Counted from the first letter of the stretch, positions 25,559 through 34,081 are shown. The stretch is DNA of 64,000 bases from CALECP01 sp964389925 (GCA_964389925.1 CAYMGE010000016.1:17474-81473); one strand, 5' to 3'. Made by a program: numbers and translations. The notes: generated by a model from the sequence alone, not told the origin.

Positions 25559-26815
25559 ATGAAAAACTTTGCCCTCATCCTCATCCTTGCGACCATGTTT
25601 GCCGCTTGTCAAGCGTCTGAAGAGCCTACGGTAGTTGATACACCACTCGAAACAACTGTTACCTTGCAGGAAATCACACCAACAGTTGCTGTTGCAATGG
25701 AAGAGGCGACACCATCGGCCGAGTTCGCCACTGCTCTACCACTTCTCCGCAATGGCGATCCGCCAATTCTGGCACAGTCAATCGAACTAGTGGAGGTAGC
25801 GCGTGGACTCGATAGATTGGTCTATCTCACACATGCAGGGGATGATCGGCTATTTACTGTAGCGGCAGAGGGGCGTATTTATCTGATTGAAGACGGAGAT
25901 GTTGCCAATACACCATTTCTTGACATTCGTGATCGGGTCAATGATCGCAGAAATGAGCAAGGGTTGCTCTCCATCGCCTTTCATCCTGACTATGCGAATA
26001 ACAATCACTTTTTTGCCTACTACACAGGGGATGATGGTGAAACCGTCGTCTCACAATTTACTGGTGTGGGCAACAAGGCAGATCCCGACAGCGAACGTAT
26101 CATTCTGACTGTCCCACAACCCTATGGAAATCATAACGGAGGGCAATTGCAATTTGGAGATGATGGCTATCTTTATATCGGTCTGGGTGATGGTGGAAGT
26201 GGCGGCGATCCTGATAATAATGGACAGGACAAACAAACATTGCTTGGCTCTATTCTACGAATTGACGTGAATAACGGGAATCCATACGCCATTCCTGCTG
26301 ACAATCCATTTGTCAAAGATGAAGAAGCGGCCGATGAAATCTGGACGTATGGCTGGCGCAACCCATGGCGATTTAGCTTTGATCGTGCCACAGGTGACAT
26401 GTACATTGGGGACGTGGGGCAGAATGCGTGGGAGGAGATCAGCTTTGAAGCATCCGGCTCCCCCGGCGGTGGCAACTACGGTTGGAACGTCTACGAAGGC
26501 TCTCATTGCTATCTCGACGATTGTGAAACGCTGTTGCCGGGTGCGATTCGGCCGATCCTAGAATATGGTCGCAGCGAAGGTTGTTCTATCACAGGCGGCT
26601 ACATTTATCGCGGCGAAGAACTCCCTGAATTAAACGGCAACTACTTGTTTGGCGACTTTTGCAGCGGCACAGTTTGGGCATCAACTAAACCCGGTGAAAT
26701 GCAAGTTGTCCTCGACTCTGGCCTCTCTATCTCCAGTTTTGGCGAAGATGCCGCGGGGGAACTTTACGTGTTAGACATTGGTGGGGCAGTCTACAAAATT
26801 GTAGATTCAGATTAA
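25559..26815 (+). CDS. PQQ-dependent sugar dehydrogenase-like lipoprotein (glucose/sorbosone dehydrogenase fold)
   Basis: 418 residues from ATG 25559, the start that gives a lipoprotein signal (LILATMFAACQ); the longer frame begins inside the preceding terminator region. A Thr/Glu spacer precedes a six-bladed beta-propeller of the soluble quinoprotein type. Landmarks are TVAAEGRIYLIEDG, LSIAFHPDYANN, GNHNGGQLQFGDDGYLYIGLGDGG (read in two halves), EIWTYGWRNPWRFSFDR and GGGNYGWNVYEG. The His in the NHNGG block and the WGxRNPW-type motif are typical of this family. It should oxidise sugars or related polyols on the outer face of the membrane with PQQ, although some relatives lack activity. No ribosome site is visible. 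Confidence 0.85.
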   Translation: MKNFALILILATMFAACQASEEPTVVDTPLETTVTLQEITPTVAVAMEEATPSAEFATALPLLRNGDPPILAQSIELVEVARGLDRLVYLTHAGDDRLFTVAAEGRIYLIEDGDVANTPFLDIRDRVNDRRNEQGLLSIAFHPDYANNNHFFAYYTGDDGETVVSQFTGVGNKADPDSERIILTVPQPYGNHNGGQLQFGDDGYLYIGLGDGGSGGDPDNNGQDKQTLLGSILRIDVNNGNPYAIPADNPFVKDEEAADEIWTYGWRNPWRFSFDRATGDMYIGDVGQNAWEEISFEASGSPGGGNYGWNVYEGSHCYLDDCETLLPGAIRPILEYGRSEGCSITGGYIYRGEELPELNGNYLFGDFCSGTVWASTKPGEMQVVLDSGLSISSFGEDAAGELYVLDIGGAVYKIVDSD

Positions 26816-26929
26816 GACGGCTTATTATCTACCTGTGTGAACACCGAGATCGCGCACATGGTCGCCGTATCATCATCGTATTACATGGAGATTGAACCTC
26901 ACGTGTTTGACCATTATCTAATTTGGCGG

Positions 26930-26958
26930 TTGACACATCCGAACCGCTGTGCTATTCT
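26930..26958 (+). promoter_or_regulatory. Strong sigma-70-type promoter
   Basis: TTGACA, exactly 17 bases, TATTCT. This is the best consensus promoter in the window; transcription should begin near 26965. Confidence 0.75.
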
Positions 26959-26964
26959 GGAGCC

Positions 26965-27157
26965 GAATTAAATTTTAAGTGAGAGAAATCGGTCTTATGA
27001 TGCACAACAATTTCTACAGAATCTTCAATAGAATCCCAGATGGTGGTTTTCTTGCAACTGTAGGAGAGGTGCGCCTATCGGCCGATTGAAACAGCGACGA
27101 CGAAGTTCGCAACGAGTAAATCTAAGGTCACGGCGCATTTGCCCGTGACCTTTTTTT
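26965..27157 (+). ncRNA. Candidate small RNA or small-protein mRNA
   Basis: Bounded by the consensus promoter and the first of two intrinsic terminators, giving a transcript of about 190 bases. It contains a possible 30-codon ORF (26997-27089; MMHNNFYRIFN at its start, PDGGFLATVGEV in its middle) with only a distant GAGAG as ribosome site. It matches no RNA family I can recall. Either a regulatory RNA or a small protein is possible. Confidence 0.45.
27124..27157 (+). terminator. First of two tandem terminators
   Basis: AAGGTCACGG pairs with CCGTGACCTT (loop of nine) and is followed by TTTTT. Confidence 0.88.
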
Positions 27158-27164
27158 ATTGCAT

Positions 27165-27194
27165 AGGTCACGGGTGCGCCCGTGACCTTTTTTG
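27165..27194 (+). terminator. Second of two tandem terminators
   Basis: AGGTCACGGG, loop of four, CCCGTGACCT, then a run of T. The stem is nearly the same as the previous one (GGTCACGG shared), so it looks like a local duplication. Confidence 0.88.
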
Positions 27195-27202
27195 TTTTTA
27201 GT

Positions 27203-27240
27203 GGCTATTTGCTCGTACATTTTTGCATGAGCAAATAGCC
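27203..27240. repeat. Perfect 12-bp inverted repeat before the ABC exporter
   Basis: GGCTATTTGCTC, 14 bases, GAGCAAATAGCC. It overlaps a possible TTG start at 27223 and ends 18 bases before ATG 27259. It could be an operator or a hairpin masking the translation start; there is no T-run after it. Confidence 0.65.
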
Positions 27241-27258
27241 ATTAGCAACCAGCAAACC

Positions 27259-29085
27259 ATGCAACAGGATAACGATTCATTCAATCTCAAACAGACCGTT
27301 GTGCCACAACGTTGGCGCGGTCTGTGGTTACTTTTGACAGGCTATCGTGGCCTATATCTGGCGGCAATTCTCACCGTTGGGTTGGCGGCGTTGTCAAATA
27401 TGGGGATGTATTTGGTCATCGGCCGATTTGTCGATCAGGTACTTCCAAGCGAGAACATTTTTGCACAACTGCCCATTTATGCGCTTGGCGTTGTTGCGTT
27501 GGCATTGCTGCAAGGGCTGTTTTCTGCCGGTAGCGGGCGGTGGGCAGCATTTGCATCAGAGCGCGTCGTTAAGCGGTTGCGCGACTTTTTATACGACCAT
27601 TTGCAACGGTTGACCTTCACTTATCACGACAGAATGCAAACAGGTGAACTGCTATCGCGTGCGACTTCGGATGTAGACACGATTCGCAAGCTGTTTGCAG
27701 AACAGGCGATTGGCATCGGCCGAATCGCCACGCTTTTCTTCGTCAACTTTGCCGCACTGCTCTGGATCGATGTCACTTACGCACTTGTGTCTGTGTCGGT
27801 CATTCCATTTATTTTCGTCATCTCATACATCTTCTTCAGCGTGATTGGAAAAAGATACGAGCAGTTTCAAAAGCAAGAGGCGAAATTGACCAATCAGCTG
27901 CAAGAAGCATTGGCAGGGGTGCGCGTCGTGCGGGCATTTGGGCGAACAGAGCATGAGATCGAACGCTTTGAGCGCGAGAACTATAATAAGTATCTCGAAG
28001 GTAAGAACTTGACCCGCGCCCATGCTGCTTTTTGGCCGAGTACGGACATCCTTTGCGGGGGGCAGGTCGTCTTGTCGCTCTGGTTTGGTGCGCGGATGGC
28101 GTTAAATGGCGAGATCAGCACGGGGCTATTGCTCACGTCAATCGGCTTGGTCAACCAGTTGATCTGGCCGATTCGCAATCTAGGTCGCTTTTTGTCGGAG
28201 ATTAGTATGGCGCTGGTCAGTTTCGGCCGAGTGCGCGACATCATCGAGCAAACCCGCGAGCCACTCAGCGATACAAACAGCATCGATCCACCCGCCACAC
28301 TCGATGGCGACATCACCTTCAAAAACCTCAATTTCAACTACGCTGGCGAAGAGACAACCGTTCTGCACGACATCAATTTTGAGCTACACGCGGGGCAGAC
28401 GGTCGCCCTACTTGGCTCGACCGGTTCAGGGAAAACGACGCTCGTTAACCTCCTGCCGCGTTTCTACGACTACACTGATGGCAGCATCACGCTCGACGGG
28501 ATTGAACTCAACTGCTATCCGCGCGACTTCCTGCGCGAACAGATTGGCATTGTGATGCAGGAAGCATTCCTATTTGCGACAACGATTCGGGAAAATATCA
28601 CGTATGGCGCGGGACGCGAGGTCAGCGATGATGAAGTTTTTGCGGCAGCGGAGGCGGCCGCCGTACATGATGTCATTCTCGGTTTTCCCGATGGGTATGA
28701 CACCGTTGTAGGTGAACGTGGTGTGACGCTTTCTGGCGGTCAGAAACAGCGTGTTGCGCTTGCACGCACCATCTTGCAACAACCCTCCATCCTCATTATG
28801 GATGACTCGACCAGCGCGGTTGACACTGAAACGGAGACGCAAATTCGGGAGGCGATGGTGGGATCGGCCGAGAGTCGCACCACCTTTATCATCGCCCACC
28901 GCATTCAGTCGGTCATGCACGCTGATCTAATTCTCGTCATGCACAAAGGTCACATCATCGAACGTGGAACCCATCAAGAGCTGCTCGCGCAAGCAGGGAC
29001 GTATCGACGTATTTATGAGCTACAAGCCAGCATAGAGAGTGAGTTAGAAGTGGAAATCGGTGAGCCAGACCTCGTTTATGCTTGA
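27259..29085 (+). CDS. Heterodimeric ABC exporter subunit with degenerate ATP site (TM287/BmrC-like)
   Basis: 608 residues from ATG 27259; a TTG at 27223 in frame would add 12 residues, and neither has a good ribosome site. Six membrane helices with the type IV exporter layout (about 30-310) precede a nucleotide-binding domain. That domain has Walker A LLGSTGSGKTT, the Q-loop IGIVMQEAFLF, the signature LSGGQKQR and Walker B ILIMDDSTSAVD. The residue after the Walker B Asp is Asp instead of the catalytic Glu, which marks the inactive composite site known from heterodimeric exporters. The partner gene at 29445 has the canonical Glu. The pair should export a lipid, drug or peptide from the cytoplasm; the substrate is unknown. 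The last 25 residues are acidic. Confidence 0.9.
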   Translation: MQQDNDSFNLKQTVVPQRWRGLWLLLTGYRGLYLAAILTVGLAALSNMGMYLVIGRFVDQVLPSENIFAQLPIYALGVVALALLQGLFSAGSGRWAAFASERVVKRLRDFLYDHLQRLTFTYHDRMQTGELLSRATSDVDTIRKLFAEQAIGIGRIATLFFVNFAALLWIDVTYALVSVSVIPFIFVISYIFFSVIGKRYEQFQKQEAKLTNQLQEALAGVRVVRAFGRTEHEIERFERENYNKYLEGKNLTRAHAAFWPSTDILCGGQVVLSLWFGARMALNGEISTGLLLTSIGLVNQLIWPIRNLGRFLSEISMALVSFGRVRDIIEQTREPLSDTNSIDPPATLDGDITFKNLNFNYAGEETTVLHDINFELHAGQTVALLGSTGSGKTTLVNLLPRFYDYTDGSITLDGIELNCYPRDFLREQIGIVMQEAFLFATTIRENITYGAGREVSDDEVFAAAEAAAVHDVILGFPDGYDTVVGERGVTLSGGQKQRVALARTILQQPSILIMDDSTSAVDTETETQIREAMVGSAESRTTFIIAHRIQSVMHADLILVMHKGHIIERGTHQELLAQAGTYRRIYELQASIESELEVEIGEPDLVYA

Positions 29086-29162
29086 TTTGCATAATACTTT
29101 GATGCTCTACTGAGGAACCAACATCTTAGGGGTGCAGCACGCTGTATCCCTATTGGATTGAA

Positions 29163-29443
29163 ATGCAACCAACAGCTTACACTGAACTAAACGCCATGCT
29201 GAATGACTTTGTGACCAGCGTGCAGGCAATTCTTGGCGACAACTTTCTCGCCGCCTACCTCGTTGGCTCGTTTGCAACAGGTGATTGGGATGAATATGGC
29301 GATGTCGATTTTGTCGTCGTGAAAATCAATATGAACGGGTTTGGGACAAAGCTGACCCTGCTGACTTTGAGGCAACGCTGCGGTTTATTCAGTATGCGCT
29401 TGATATAGCAAAAACTGAAAAGTCCGGGCTGACGGAGAAATAA
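29163..29443 (+). pseudogene. Internally deleted nucleotidyltransferase gene
   Basis: The first 55 codons encode the start of a nucleotidyltransferase, with the catalytic pattern VGSFATGDWDEYGDVDF (GS followed by DxD). The frame then runs into unrelated sequence. From about 29325 the +2 frame reads ENQYERVWDKADPADFEA and TLRFIQYALDIAK to a TAA at 29441, which resembles the C-terminal helix of the same kind of protein (PADPxDFxxTLxFVxY). About 200 codons appear to be missing between the two pieces, with a frame change at the junction. Intact relatives have about 250-280 residues (family knowledge). It lies between the two ABC exporter genes, ending one base before the second one. Confidence 0.65.
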
Positions 29444-29444
29444 C

Positions 29445-31271
29445 ATGGATGACGAACTGTTCTTTGAAGAAGAAAATTTTGAAGCGCAACTTAATGCAGC
29501 AACACTAAGACGCACAGCGCGGCTTGGCATACGCCATTGGCAGATGATGGGCGGCTTTGCAATCGGTATTTTCTGTGTGGCAATGCTTGAAGCATACTTC
29601 AATGTGCTGGTGGCACGCATCATTGATGAAGGCTTATTGGCAGGAGATATGCAACGTTTGACGGAGATTTCTATCCAGTATGCGCTGGTTTGGCTTCCGT
29701 TTGCCCTGTGTGTTGTGCTGTTCATTGTTAGTGCGGGCTATCTAGGTCATCGTGTACAGTATGATTTGCGAAAAAAGATGTTTACGCATCTGCAAAAGCT
29801 GCAACTAGCCTACTATGACAAAACGCCGACTGGTTGGCTTCAGGCACGGGTGACTTCAGATGTGACACGTGTGGGCGATCTCGTTTCGTGGGGCTTTCTG
29901 GACATGATATGGGGGTTTGCCGCGATCACAACCTCATTGGTCTTTATGTTCTGGATGAATTGGCAACTGGCAAGCGTTGTTGCCATCATCGTGCCGTTGA
30001 TCTTGGTCGCGGCATGGCAGTTCAAAAAGCGCATTTTGCAACAGTATCGCACGGTGCGAAAGGCAAACAGCAACATTACGCGCTCTTATAGCGAGAGCAT
30101 CAGCGGGGTGCGAGTTGTCAAAGCATTGAGACGTGAAGATGTCAATTTGGATCGCTTTCAAGGGTTGACGAACACGATGTATGAGTCAAGTTTTCGGGCG
30201 ATGTGGTTGTCGGCCTTGTTTTTGCCCGTTGTGCAGTTTATCGCTGCACTTGGTGTGAGCGCGATTATCTGGGTTGGTGGCTGGCAAGTTGAGCTGGGCA
30301 ACTTGACGATTGGCGAAATTCAGGCATTTGTGGGGTATGTAACGTTTATGTTGTGGCCGATTCAGCAGTTGGCGGCGGTCTATGCGACGATGCAGCAGGC
30401 AATTGCCTCGGCCGAGCGCGTCTTCTCCCTCCTCGACACCGACCCGACTATCGTCGATAGTCCCGATGCGGCCGATCCTGTCTCTCTGCGCGGTGACATC
30501 ATTTTCGATCACGTACATTTTGCTTATGACAAGGAGAATGACGTGCTGCACAACTTCAATCTGCACGTCAGGCCGGGTGAAACGTTGGCTTTGGTCGGCC
30601 CGACCGGGGCAGGCAAAAGTACCATTGTCAACCTTGTCGCCCGCTTTTACGAGCCAACTCGTGGTCGCATCTGCGTCGCGGGGCGTGATTACAAAGAGTG
30701 GACACTACACGGTATCCAGTCGAAGCTCGGCATGGTGCTGCAAACACCCTATCTGTTTAGCGGATCGATTTTGGATAACATTCGGTATGGGCGGCTGGAT
30801 GCGGCCGATGAAGAAGTCATCGCCGCAGCAAAAACGGCCGGCGCAGATGCCTTTATTTCAGAGCTAGAAAACGCCTATACGACACAGGTTGGCGAGGACG
30901 GCGTACTGCTCTCAGTTGGGCAAAAGCAACTGATCAGTTTAGCGCGAGCAATTTTGGCTGACCCAGACATCTTGATTATGGACGAGGCGACAAGCTCCGT
31001 CGATACGCTGACAGAGGCATTGATACAACAAGGGATGGAAACGTTGATGCAAGGGCGGACGAGCTTTGTGATTGCCCATCGACTCAGTACGATCAAAAAT
31101 GCAGACAGAATTCTTGTACTAAAAGATGGAGAGATTGATGAAATCGGAACACATCAGGAACTATTGCGGAAGCGCGGACATTACTACGATCTGTATACAA
31201 AACAGTTCCGCAAGGAGCGCGAGGTTGAGCTTGTGAACATGTACGAAACAGGGGCGGCATTAGCTGTCTAA
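29445..31271 (+). CDS. Heterodimeric ABC exporter subunit with canonical catalytic Glu (TM288/BmrD-like)
   Basis: 608 residues. An acidic N-terminal extension (DDELFFEEENFEAQ) precedes six membrane helices (about 35-320) and a nucleotide-binding domain. That domain has Walker A VGPTGAGKST, the Q-loop LGMVLQTPYLF and Walker B ILIMDEATSSVD with the catalytic Glu. Its signature is LLSVGQKQL, so the usual second Gly of LSGGQ is Val. In a heterodimer this altered signature faces the Walker site of the other subunit, which is itself degenerate; one composite site would thus be inactive and the other intact. That agreement supports pairing with the 27259 gene despite the intervening pseudogene. The start overlaps neither neighbour and follows the pseudogene TAA by one base. 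Confidence 0.92.
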   Translation: MDDELFFEEENFEAQLNAATLRRTARLGIRHWQMMGGFAIGIFCVAMLEAYFNVLVARIIDEGLLAGDMQRLTEISIQYALVWLPFALCVVLFIVSAGYLGHRVQYDLRKKMFTHLQKLQLAYYDKTPTGWLQARVTSDVTRVGDLVSWGFLDMIWGFAAITTSLVFMFWMNWQLASVVAIIVPLILVAAWQFKKRILQQYRTVRKANSNITRSYSESISGVRVVKALRREDVNLDRFQGLTNTMYESSFRAMWLSALFLPVVQFIAALGVSAIIWVGGWQVELGNLTIGEIQAFVGYVTFMLWPIQQLAAVYATMQQAIASAERVFSLLDTDPTIVDSPDAADPVSLRGDIIFDHVHFAYDKENDVLHNFNLHVRPGETLALVGPTGAGKSTIVNLVARFYEPTRGRICVAGRDYKEWTLHGIQSKLGMVLQTPYLFSGSILDNIRYGRLDAADEEVIAAAKTAGADAFISELENAYTTQVGEDGVLLSVGQKQLISLARAILADPDILIMDEATSSVDTLTEALIQQGMETLMQGRTSFVIAHRLSTIKNADRILVLKDGEIDEIGTHQELLRKRGHYYDLYTKQFRKEREVELVNMYETGAALAV

Positions 31272-31305
31272 GTCTTCAAGAAAGCAGCTTCCTCACAAAA
31301 CCTTA

Positions 31306-31345
31306 GCCCCTCTCCTTTAGTCTTTGGGAGAGGGTGCTGGGGGTT
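31306..31345 (+). terminator. Probable terminator hairpin after the ABC exporter
   Basis: CCCTCTCC (31308-31315) pairs with GGAGAGGG (31327-31334); GGGGGTTTTATT follows. The T-run is short and displaced. Confidence 0.45.
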
Positions 31346-31388
31346 TTATTCTTGTAGATTGGTAGGGTTACACAGTTGAGGTGAGGTG

Positions 31389-31425
31389 AAAAAGTGCTAG
31401 CCCTTTGAAAGAGCTAGCACTTTTT
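31389..31425. terminator. Bidirectional terminator between convergent genes
   Basis: Perfect 13-bp stem AAAAAGTGCTAGC and complement with a loop of 11, giving a T-run on both strands. It separates the ABC exporter (plus) from the three-repeat exoprotein (minus). Confidence 0.92.
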
Positions 31426-31435
31426 GTCAGGTATA

Positions 31436-33835
31436 TTATCCGCGACGGCGAATGAGTATCACGCTGCTGATGCTCAGGAGCAGAATAATCAGCAGAGAGG
31501 CAATTTGTGTGGTTGATGTGGCGATGTTGGTCAACTGAACGCTTGTGGTGACACGTGTATTCTGTGGCTCGCCGTAGATGAAATCGTCCATCACGACGAC
31601 ATCAACACCCTCACTGGGGTTGTCATTGGCGTTGGTGCGAGAGCCAGCCCAAGGTGGGACGAGTGCTTCGTTGCCAGCGGTTAGCTCAACGAAGTAGACG
31701 CACGCCGTGTCGAACTGCACGCCAGCAAAGGAGAGCGTTTCGGCCGAATCCCCCGCCGCTGGAACAGCTTGTGACCAAATCAGCTTCTGATCAAAGTCGT
31801 AGTAGTCGATGCTGGTCAGGTTATCGAGGTCAACATCAGTAAAAACTGCCCCGAAACCCGTTGTGCCGGCTTCTGTCACTTGGTCGGCGGGTAGGAAGAA
31901 GCGAGCCGTTGTAGTGGTTGAGTTGATGGCGGAGAACAGTCTCTCGGCCGAAAACGTGCCAAACTGACCGGGATAGGTCGCATTAACGCTGGCAAACTCA
32001 ACTGGCGTACCGTCATCAACGTCACCACTGAGCATAAAACCATCGCCCGTTGTGCTAAACGCGATGCCGCGTGCGCGTGGGCTGGCATTAAAATTGAAGA
32101 AGTCCCCCGCGAATGGATTGGGATCGCTGACGGCAGCAGGGGCAGCATCCCAATTGATTTGGCGACGACCAGCAGGATTGTTGATCGGCTCGAAAGCATT
32201 TAAGTCGCCGAGCGACGTGCGGAATGCTTCGACCGTTGGTGTTAAGCCTGCCGCGTCGCTGGCAAACCCCTTTGAAATGTGGGTTGGCAGGCCGCATTCT
32301 GGCTTGTAAGTCGGCTCGCCAAAAATAAAGTCGTCCATTACAACCACATCAACACCTTCGCCGGGGTTATCGGCCGCACCAACCGCCGTATTCCCGCTGA
32401 TTAGCTCAACACTATAGACACATTCCGTCGGGAACTTCGCCCCTGCAAACGAGAGCGATCCGCTCGCCGTGCTGCCAGCATCAATCGGCAGACGATAGAG
32501 CAAATTGCCGCTGTCGTCGTAATAGGCGATGCTGGTAATGTCGCTGAGATCGACATCGGTGAAGACGGCTCCAAAGCCATCGGTGTAGGCACGCTGGGTG
32601 TTGTTGGCAGGGTTGTAGAAATTGGCAGTTGTGGCGGTTGCACCGAGGGGGGTGAAGAGGCGTTCGGCCGAGAACGTACCAAATTCATCCGCATAGCTCG
32701 CATTTAGGTTGGCAAAACGCTCACCCTCACCAGAGGCCGCCGTTGCGCTCAATTGGAAACCCGTCCCGCTTGTCGTGAAGGCGATGCCACGTGCGCGTGG
32801 GAAGCTGGTGAAGTTGAAGAAGTCACCCGCAAACGGATTGGGGGCTGACACCGCGTCGGGAGCTGCATCCCAGTTAATTTGGCGACGGCCGTCGAGATTG
32901 TTGAATGGGGCGGGTGCATTGAGGTCGCCCAGCGCGGCACGAAATGCTTCAACCGAACCGGTTACATCATCGACTGCCTCATACAGTGTCGGCAGCCCAC
33001 AGTCAGTGACCGGTTGTGGTTCACCATAGATGAAGTCGTCCATCGCCACGACATCATAGCCAGCCATTCCGTCAACGATGCCGTTTGCCAGCGCAATGTT
33101 GCCAGCCGTGATCCGCACGCGGCTGATACAAACGTCGCTAAACGTTACGCCACCAAACGAGAGCGTCTCGCTCGTTGCACCCCAGCCCGGATTGAGTGTG
33201 AGGGTGTAAATCAACGCACCGCTGGTGTCGTAGTAGTCGAGTTTGGTAATCCCTGCGAGATCAACATCGGTGAAGACGGCGCCAAAGCCATCGACGTAGG
33301 CGGGTGTTGTCTGGTCGCCGGGGCTAAAGAAGGTCACATCGACGATGTTGGAGCCGATGGGGGTGAAGAGGCGTTCGGCCGAAAATGTCGTGAACTCCTC
33401 ATCGTAGCTGGGGTCGATGCTCTCAAACTCAATCGGTGTGCCATCATCAACATCGCCACTTAGCAAAAAGCCACTGCCCGGTGTTGTGAACTCAATCCCA
33501 CGAGCGCGTGGGAATGCACCAAAGTTAAAGAAGTCCCCCGCAAATGGATTGGGATCGCTGACCGCAGCAGGGGCAGCATCCCAATTGATTTGGCGACGAC
33601 CATCGAGATGGTTGAATGGGGAGGGTGCGTTGAGGTCGCCGAGGACGGTGCGGAAGGTTTCGACTGTCGTGGTGATCGAGCCGTTGGCGGTGTAGGGGGT
33701 TGCAGTGCAGTTATTGCTGGCTGCCAATGTGGATTCTGCGTAGGCGGTTGGGATTGCGCTGCCGATTAGCCAAATAGTGATGAGGCAAAATAGCAGTAAA
33801 ATAGGGGGCAAAAGTCGAGAGTTGATTGTATCCAT
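31436..33835 (-). CDS. Secreted protein of three tandem beta-rich repeats with C-terminal membrane tail
   Basis: 799 residues with a signal peptide (about 1-33, ending PTAYAES). Three repeats of about 215-235 residues follow (about 58-273, 295-510 and 540-775). Each opens with VEAFRxxLGDLNA, then GRRQINWDAAP, NPFAGDFFNF, PRARGIxF and FSAERLF, then TDGFGAVFTDVDL, and ends VVMDDFIYGEP. The fold is not one I can name; the repeating GFGAVFTDVD and MDDF blocks suggest a lectin-like beta sandwich with metal-binding acidic loops. The end is STTQ, a hydrophobic helix (ASLLIILLLSISSVILI) and RRRG. The repeats are also recognisable at the DNA level, about 720 bases apart. It is likely a surface protein held in the membrane; function unknown. 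Confidence 0.75.
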   Translation of the reverse strand: MDTINSRLLPPILLLFCLITIWLIGSAIPTAYAESTLAASNNCTATPYTANGSITTTVETFRTVLGDLNAPSPFNHLDGRRQINWDAAPAAVSDPNPFAGDFFNFGAFPRARGIEFTTPGSGFLLSGDVDDGTPIEFESIDPSYDEEFTTFSAERLFTPIGSNIVDVTFFSPGDQTTPAYVDGFGAVFTDVDLAGITKLDYYDTSGALIYTLTLNPGWGATSETLSFGGVTFSDVCISRVRITAGNIALANGIVDGMAGYDVVAMDDFIYGEPQPVTDCGLPTLYEAVDDVTGSVEAFRAALGDLNAPAPFNNLDGRRQINWDAAPDAVSAPNPFAGDFFNFTSFPRARGIAFTTSGTGFQLSATAASGEGERFANLNASYADEFGTFSAERLFTPLGATATTANFYNPANNTQRAYTDGFGAVFTDVDLSDITSIAYYDDSGNLLYRLPIDAGSTASGSLSFAGAKFPTECVYSVELISGNTAVGAADNPGEGVDVVVMDDFIFGEPTYKPECGLPTHISKGFASDAAGLTPTVEAFRTSLGDLNAFEPINNPAGRRQINWDAAPAAVSDPNPFAGDFFNFNASPRARGIAFSTTGDGFMLSGDVDDGTPVEFASVNATYPGQFGTFSAERLFSAINSTTTTARFFLPADQVTEAGTTGFGAVFTDVDLDNLTSIDYYDFDQKLIWSQAVPAAGDSAETLSFAGVQFDTACVYFVELTAGNEALVPPWAGSRTNANDNPSEGVDVVVMDDFIYGEPQNTRVTTSVQLTNIATSTTQIASLLIILLLSISSVILIRRRG

Positions 33836-33884
33836 CTTTTGTAGAATCTCCTTTTTCGTTTACTTAGTTGTACGAAATGTGTGG

Positions 33885-33999
33885 ACGGTGAACGGGAAAA
33901 CTGTCAATGGAGAACGGTGAACGGGGAATTGTTAATGGGAAGAAGCTGTTTTGTGGGTATGTAGACACCTTCATTAATCATTGGCAATTTCCCGTTGAC
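33885..33999. repeat. Short degenerate repeats related to GGTGAACGGGAAA
   Basis: Two direct copies (33885-33910 and 33914-33938) of a roughly 26-base unit, ACGGTGAACGGGRAAA then NTGTCAATGG, with small differences. An inverted, partial third copy lies at 33979-33999. They sit in the gene-free interval upstream of the three-repeat protein gene, whose promoter must lie near here. Confidence 0.6.
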
Positions 34000-34081
34000 T
34001 ATTATCACGCTTTCCGCGTTTCAGGTTCTGCAAGCACTCAAATGGCAGACCACTGACTAAAATTTGTTGATTTATAATCTT

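Larger units (their letters stand above)
26816..27222 (+). other. Intergenic region containing a mini-transcription unit
   Basis: About 400 bases between the dehydrogenase and ABC exporter genes. It carries a strong promoter, a roughly 190-base transcribed segment with a possible 30-codon ORF, and two tandem terminators, all listed separately. The first 110 bases hold nothing I recognise. Confidence 0.6.

Noticed and set aside
27223..27258. TTG start extending the first ABC exporter subunit by 12 residues
   Set aside because: It lies inside a 12-bp inverted repeat with no ribosome site; the ATG at 27259 is preferred, although not decisively.
29163..29443. Possible minimal nucleotidyltransferase antitoxin of a HEPN/MNT system
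   Set aside because: No HEPN toxin gene is adjacent, and the C-terminal piece in another frame resembles the end of a longer nucleotidyltransferase, favouring a deletion remnant.
32879..33463. 194-codon plus-strand frame opposite the three-repeat exoprotein
   Set aside because: Shadow of a repetitive gene on the other strand; no family features and no ribosome site.
31600..33700. DNA-level direct repeats of about 720 bases that could suggest a mobile element
   Set aside because: They correspond exactly to the three protein repeats of one gene; no transposase or terminal inverted repeats flank them.
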